This document shows positions 30,594-32,869 of a stretch of 32,869 bases of DNA, in pieces (the stretch's first letter is position 1; each line of letters starts with the position of its first letter). The notes beneath the pieces are model-generated. The model was not told the DNA's origin and made no database searches. It was given only the letters and a program-made list of their open reading frames with translations. Where the stretch lies: contig JAEUAC010000027.1 in NCBI GenBank assembly GCA_019695455.1, forward strand, positions 1-32,869. The letters are read 5' to 3'. The position numbers and the translations under genes are program-made. This DNA comes from Methylorubrum extorquens. GTDB taxonomy: Bacteria > Pseudomonadota > Alphaproteobacteria > Rhizobiales > Beijerinckiaceae.

Positions 30594-32869
30594 TCAGGCG
30601 GACGCGGGCGCGGCCGACAGCTCGTCCAGGAGCCCGGCGGCGGCGTTTGAGCGGGGCGTCCACAGCCCGCGCCGGATCGCCTCCGCGAAGCGCTCCGCCA
30701 TCTCGCGCAGCGCCGCCGGGTTCGCGCCGGCGAGGAAGTCGCGCACCGCGTCGTCGGCCAGGTAGGCGGCGAAGACCTGGTCGAAATGGTGGTCGCGCAC
30801 GGCGTCCGTCGTCGCCGCGAAGCCGAACAGGTAGTCGAGCGTGGCGGCCATCTCGAAGGCGCCCTTGTAGCCGTGCCGCATGGCGCCCGCGATCCATTTC
30901 GGGTTGGCGGCCCGGCCGCGCACCACCCGGGCGATCTCCTCGCCGAGCGTGCGCGCCAGCGGCGTCTCCGGCCGGGAGGTGTCGAGATGGTAGATGCGGG
31001 GCGCCGCGCCCCGGGCGACCTCCACGGCGGCCGCGAGCCCGCCCATGAACTGGTAGTAGTCGTCCGAATCGAGCACGTCGTGCTCGCGGTTGTCCTGGGC
31101 CTGCACGACGGCCTCGACGCGGGCGAGGCTGCGCACGAGGCCGTCGCGCGCCTCCGCGCCGTCGAGGCCGCTCCCGTAGGCGAAGCCGCCCCAGGCGAGG
31201 TAGGCGTCCGCGAGGTCGCCGCGGCCGCTCCAGCCGCCCTCGTCGACGAGGGCCTGCAGGCCCGCCCCGTAGGCGCCGGGCTTGGAGCCGAAGACGCGGG
31301 TGCCGGCGAGGCGCGCGGCCACGTCGGCGCTCAGGCCCTCGGCCGCGAGGCGCGCCGAATCCGCCCGCGCGTGGGCCGCGAGCGGGTTGTCCTCGTCCGG
31401 CTCGGGGAGCGCCGCGATGGCCCGGACGGCCGTGTCGAAGAGGTCGACCTGGATCGGGAAGGCGTCGCGGAACAGGCCGGAGATGCGCAGCGTGACGTCC
31501 ACGCGCGGGCGCCGCAGCTCGTCCGTGCGCATCACCTGGAAGCCCGTGACGCGGCCGGAACCGGGCTCCCAGACGGGCCGCGCCCCGATCAGGGCCAGCG
31601 CCTGCGCGACGTCGTCGCCGCCCGTGCGCATGTTGGCCGTGCCCCAGACGGAGAGCGCCACCGCGCGGGGCCACTCGCCCTCCTCCTGCCAATGGCGCTC
31701 GACCAGCCGCTCGGCCGCCTCCCGGCCCGTGCGCCAGGCGGTCTCGCTCGGCACCGCCCGCATGTCGACGGCGAAGAAGTTGCGCCCCGTCGGCAGCACG
31801 TCCGGCCGGCCGCGGGTCGGCGCTCCCGACGGGCCCGGCGGCACGAAGCGCCCGTCGAGCGCGCCCAGCACGCCGGCGATCTCCGCCGCCCCGCAGGCCG
31901 CGAGGCGCGGCCGCAGCACGGCCTCCACCCAGCCGAGGACCGCGCGCGTCCGGGTCCAGGCCGGGGGCGCGTCCATCGCGCCCGCGACGAGGGCCAGCGC
32001 CAGGTCCTCGATCCGCTCCACGGCGTCGCCCGCGAGCCGCCACGGCGCGGCCGACCGGGCGGCGAGGACGGGCGGGCGCGGGCCCGTCCAGGGCGCCGCG
32101 AGGTCGGGCCCGAGCGGATCGAAGCCGTCGAGGCCGAGATCGGCCGCGATCGCCCGGTGGAGGGACGCGTCCTCCGGGCGGAGCTCCGACCGCGGCAGGC
32201 GCAGGATCGCGACGATCAGCGGATCGCGGACGGCCGCCTCCGGATCGCGGCCGAAGACGTGCAGCCCGTCGCGGATCTGCATCTCCTTCAGGTCGCAGAG
32301 ATGGGCGTCGATGCGGCGGAGCACCTCGCCCTCGTCCGTGTCCGGCCGGATGTCGAGGTCGGCGTCGAGCCGCAGCGCGCCGGCGCTCGCCGCGATCTCG
32401 CGACCGAGCCGCGCCGCGCGCGCCGGGTCGAGGTCGGAGGCGAGCGCGTATTCGTCCGCGAGCCGCTCGAGGAGCACGAGGTCGCCGTGCAGCTCGGCCC
32501 GGGCCAGCGGCGGCGTGAGGTGGTCGACGATCACGGCCGCCGTCCGGCGCTTGGCCTGCACGCCCTCCCCGGGATCGTTGACGATGAAGGGATAGACGTT
32601 CGGCAGCGGCCCGAGGATGGCGGCGGGGCCGCAGGCATCCGAGAGGCCGGCCGCCTTGCCGGGCAGCCATTCGAGGTTGCCGTGCTTGCCCACATGCACG
32701 ACGGCGTGGGCGTCGAAGGCCGTGCGGAGCCAGAGGTAGAACGCGACGTAGCCGTGCGGCGGCGCGAGGTCCGGCGCGTGGTAGGTCTCCTTCGGGTCGA
32801 TGTTGTAGCCGCGCGCCGGCTGCACGCCGATCGCGAGATGCCCGAAGACGTGGAGGCCGAGGCGGATCG
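30594..32869 (-). CDS. cobN: Cobaltochelatase subunit CobN (N-terminal part outside the window)
   Basis: Large subunit of the aerobic CobNST cobaltochelatase, which inserts cobalt into hydrogenobyrinate a,c-diamide during cobalamin synthesis in the cytoplasm. About 758 C-terminal codons are present, of roughly 1,250-1,300 in the family, and the frame is open to the right edge. Diagnostic motifs are QPARGYNIDPKETYHAPDL, VHVGKHGNLEWLPGKAAGL (metal/porphyrin-site region), LPNVYPFIVNDPGEG, the middle LPTGRNFFAVD, KPGAYGAGLQ, and near the end NPKWIAGAMRHGYKGAFEMA. The HGNLEWLPGK form separates CobN from BchH magnesium chelatase. No frameshift is seen. A GTG at 32825 is inside the conserved region and is not the start. 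Other cob genes and any cobalamin riboswitch would lie beyond the right edge. Confidence 0.95.
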   Translation of the reverse strand, partial: IRLGLHVFGHLAIGVQPARGYNIDPKETYHAPDLAPPHGYVAFYLWLRTAFDAHAVVHVGKHGNLEWLPGKAAGLSDACGPAAILGPLPNVYPFIVNDPGEGVQAKRRTAAVIVDHLTPPLARAELHGDLVLLERLADEYALASDLDPARAARLGREIAASAGALRLDADLDIRPDTDEGEVLRRIDAHLCDLKEMQIRDGLHVFGRDPEAAVRDPLIVAILRLPRSELRPEDASLHRAIAADLGLDGFDPLGPDLAAPWTGPRPPVLAARSAAPWRLAGDAVERIEDLALALVAGAMDAPPAWTRTRAVLGWVEAVLRPRLAACGAAEIAGVLGALDGRFVPPGPSGAPTRGRPDVLPTGRNFFAVDMRAVPSETAWRTGREAAERLVERHWQEEGEWPRAVALSVWGTANMRTGGDDVAQALALIGARPVWEPGSGRVTGFQVMRTDELRRPRVDVTLRISGLFRDAFPIQVDLFDTAVRAIAALPEPDEDNPLAAHARADSARLAAEGLSADVAARLAGTRVFGSKPGAYGAGLQALVDEGGWSGRGDLADAYLAWGGFAYGSGLDGAEARDGLVRSLARVEAVVQAQDNREHDVLDSDDYYQFMGGLAAAVEVARGAAPRIYHLDTSRPETPLARTLGEEIARVVRGRAANPKWIAGAMRHGYKGAFEMAATLDYLFGFAATTDAVRDHHFDQVFAAYLADDAVRDFLAGANPAALREMAERFAEAIRRGLWTPRSNAAAGLLDELSAAPASA

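Noticed and set aside
1..32869. CRISPR arrays, tRNA genes, insertion sequences or prophage
   Set aside because: I saw no regularly spaced repeats, tRNA-like cloverleaf with the GTTCGANTC arm, transposase or integrase motifs; gene content and GC are uniform across the window.

Overview
The window comes from a very GC-rich (about 70%) bacterial chromosome. I read it as an alphaproteobacterium, most likely Hyphomicrobiales (Methylobacteriaceae-like or a relative). The evidence is an aerobic cobaltochelatase gene (cobN), a PaoABC-type molybdenum hydroxylase, many periplasmic-binding-protein transporters, and a dispersed-looking palindromic element that begins GTCATGCTGAGGAGC, a type I associate with Rhizobiales genomes. 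The family placement is inference. I see no tRNA, rRNA, CRISPR array, transposase or phage gene.

Left part, 1-7376, + strand: eight tightly packed genes, several with 4-nt stop/start overlaps. They encode an amidase (5' end outside the window), a class III CoA-transferase, a crotonase-fold protein lacking both usual catalytic glutamates, an SsuABC/NMT1-type importer (binding protein, permease, ATPase), a PuuE/NodB-fold hydrolase with a TTG start, and an SDR-fold protein lacking the Tyr/Lys pair. Together they look like an uptake and degradation pathway for an unidentified small amide or N-containing compound that is processed as a CoA thioester.

7452-10347: a convergent gene for a cyclic-nucleotide-domain/thioredoxin-fold/TrxR-like flavoprotein, diverging across a 391-bp gap from a chloroperoxidase-type alpha/beta hydrolase.

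10378-19386: a second uptake and catabolic locus. A dppBCDF-like permease/ATPase operon runs leftward. Diverging from it are a second NodB-fold hydrolase, a family 5 binding protein with its own visible promoter, a creatininase-family amidohydrolase, a ketopantoate-reductase-family dehydrogenase and an SDR. Both catabolic loci therefore pair an ABC importer with a NodB-fold hydrolase and an SDR.

19387-25863: a hairpin and REP-like element between convergent genes, an orphan Liv-type binding protein, a two-domain AprI/Inh-like protein, a YcaC-type cysteine hydrolase with a pirin, and a TetR regulator followed by a DUF4166 dehydrogenase-like protein.

26058-29857: a three-gene molybdenum hydroxylase operon (2Fe-2S, FAD plus 4Fe-4S, Mo-cofactor subunits). 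The large subunit has a one-base frameshift exactly at its catalytic-glutamate motif. It is followed by a hairpin, a PPOX-class flavin protein, and the C-terminal part of cobN running off the right edge.

Most long ORFs on opposite strands are shadows caused by high GC. The observations I think matter most are the frameshift, the two catalytically atypical enzymes in the left operon, the dyad overlapping the promoter at 15226-15270, and the parallel layout of the two uptake loci.
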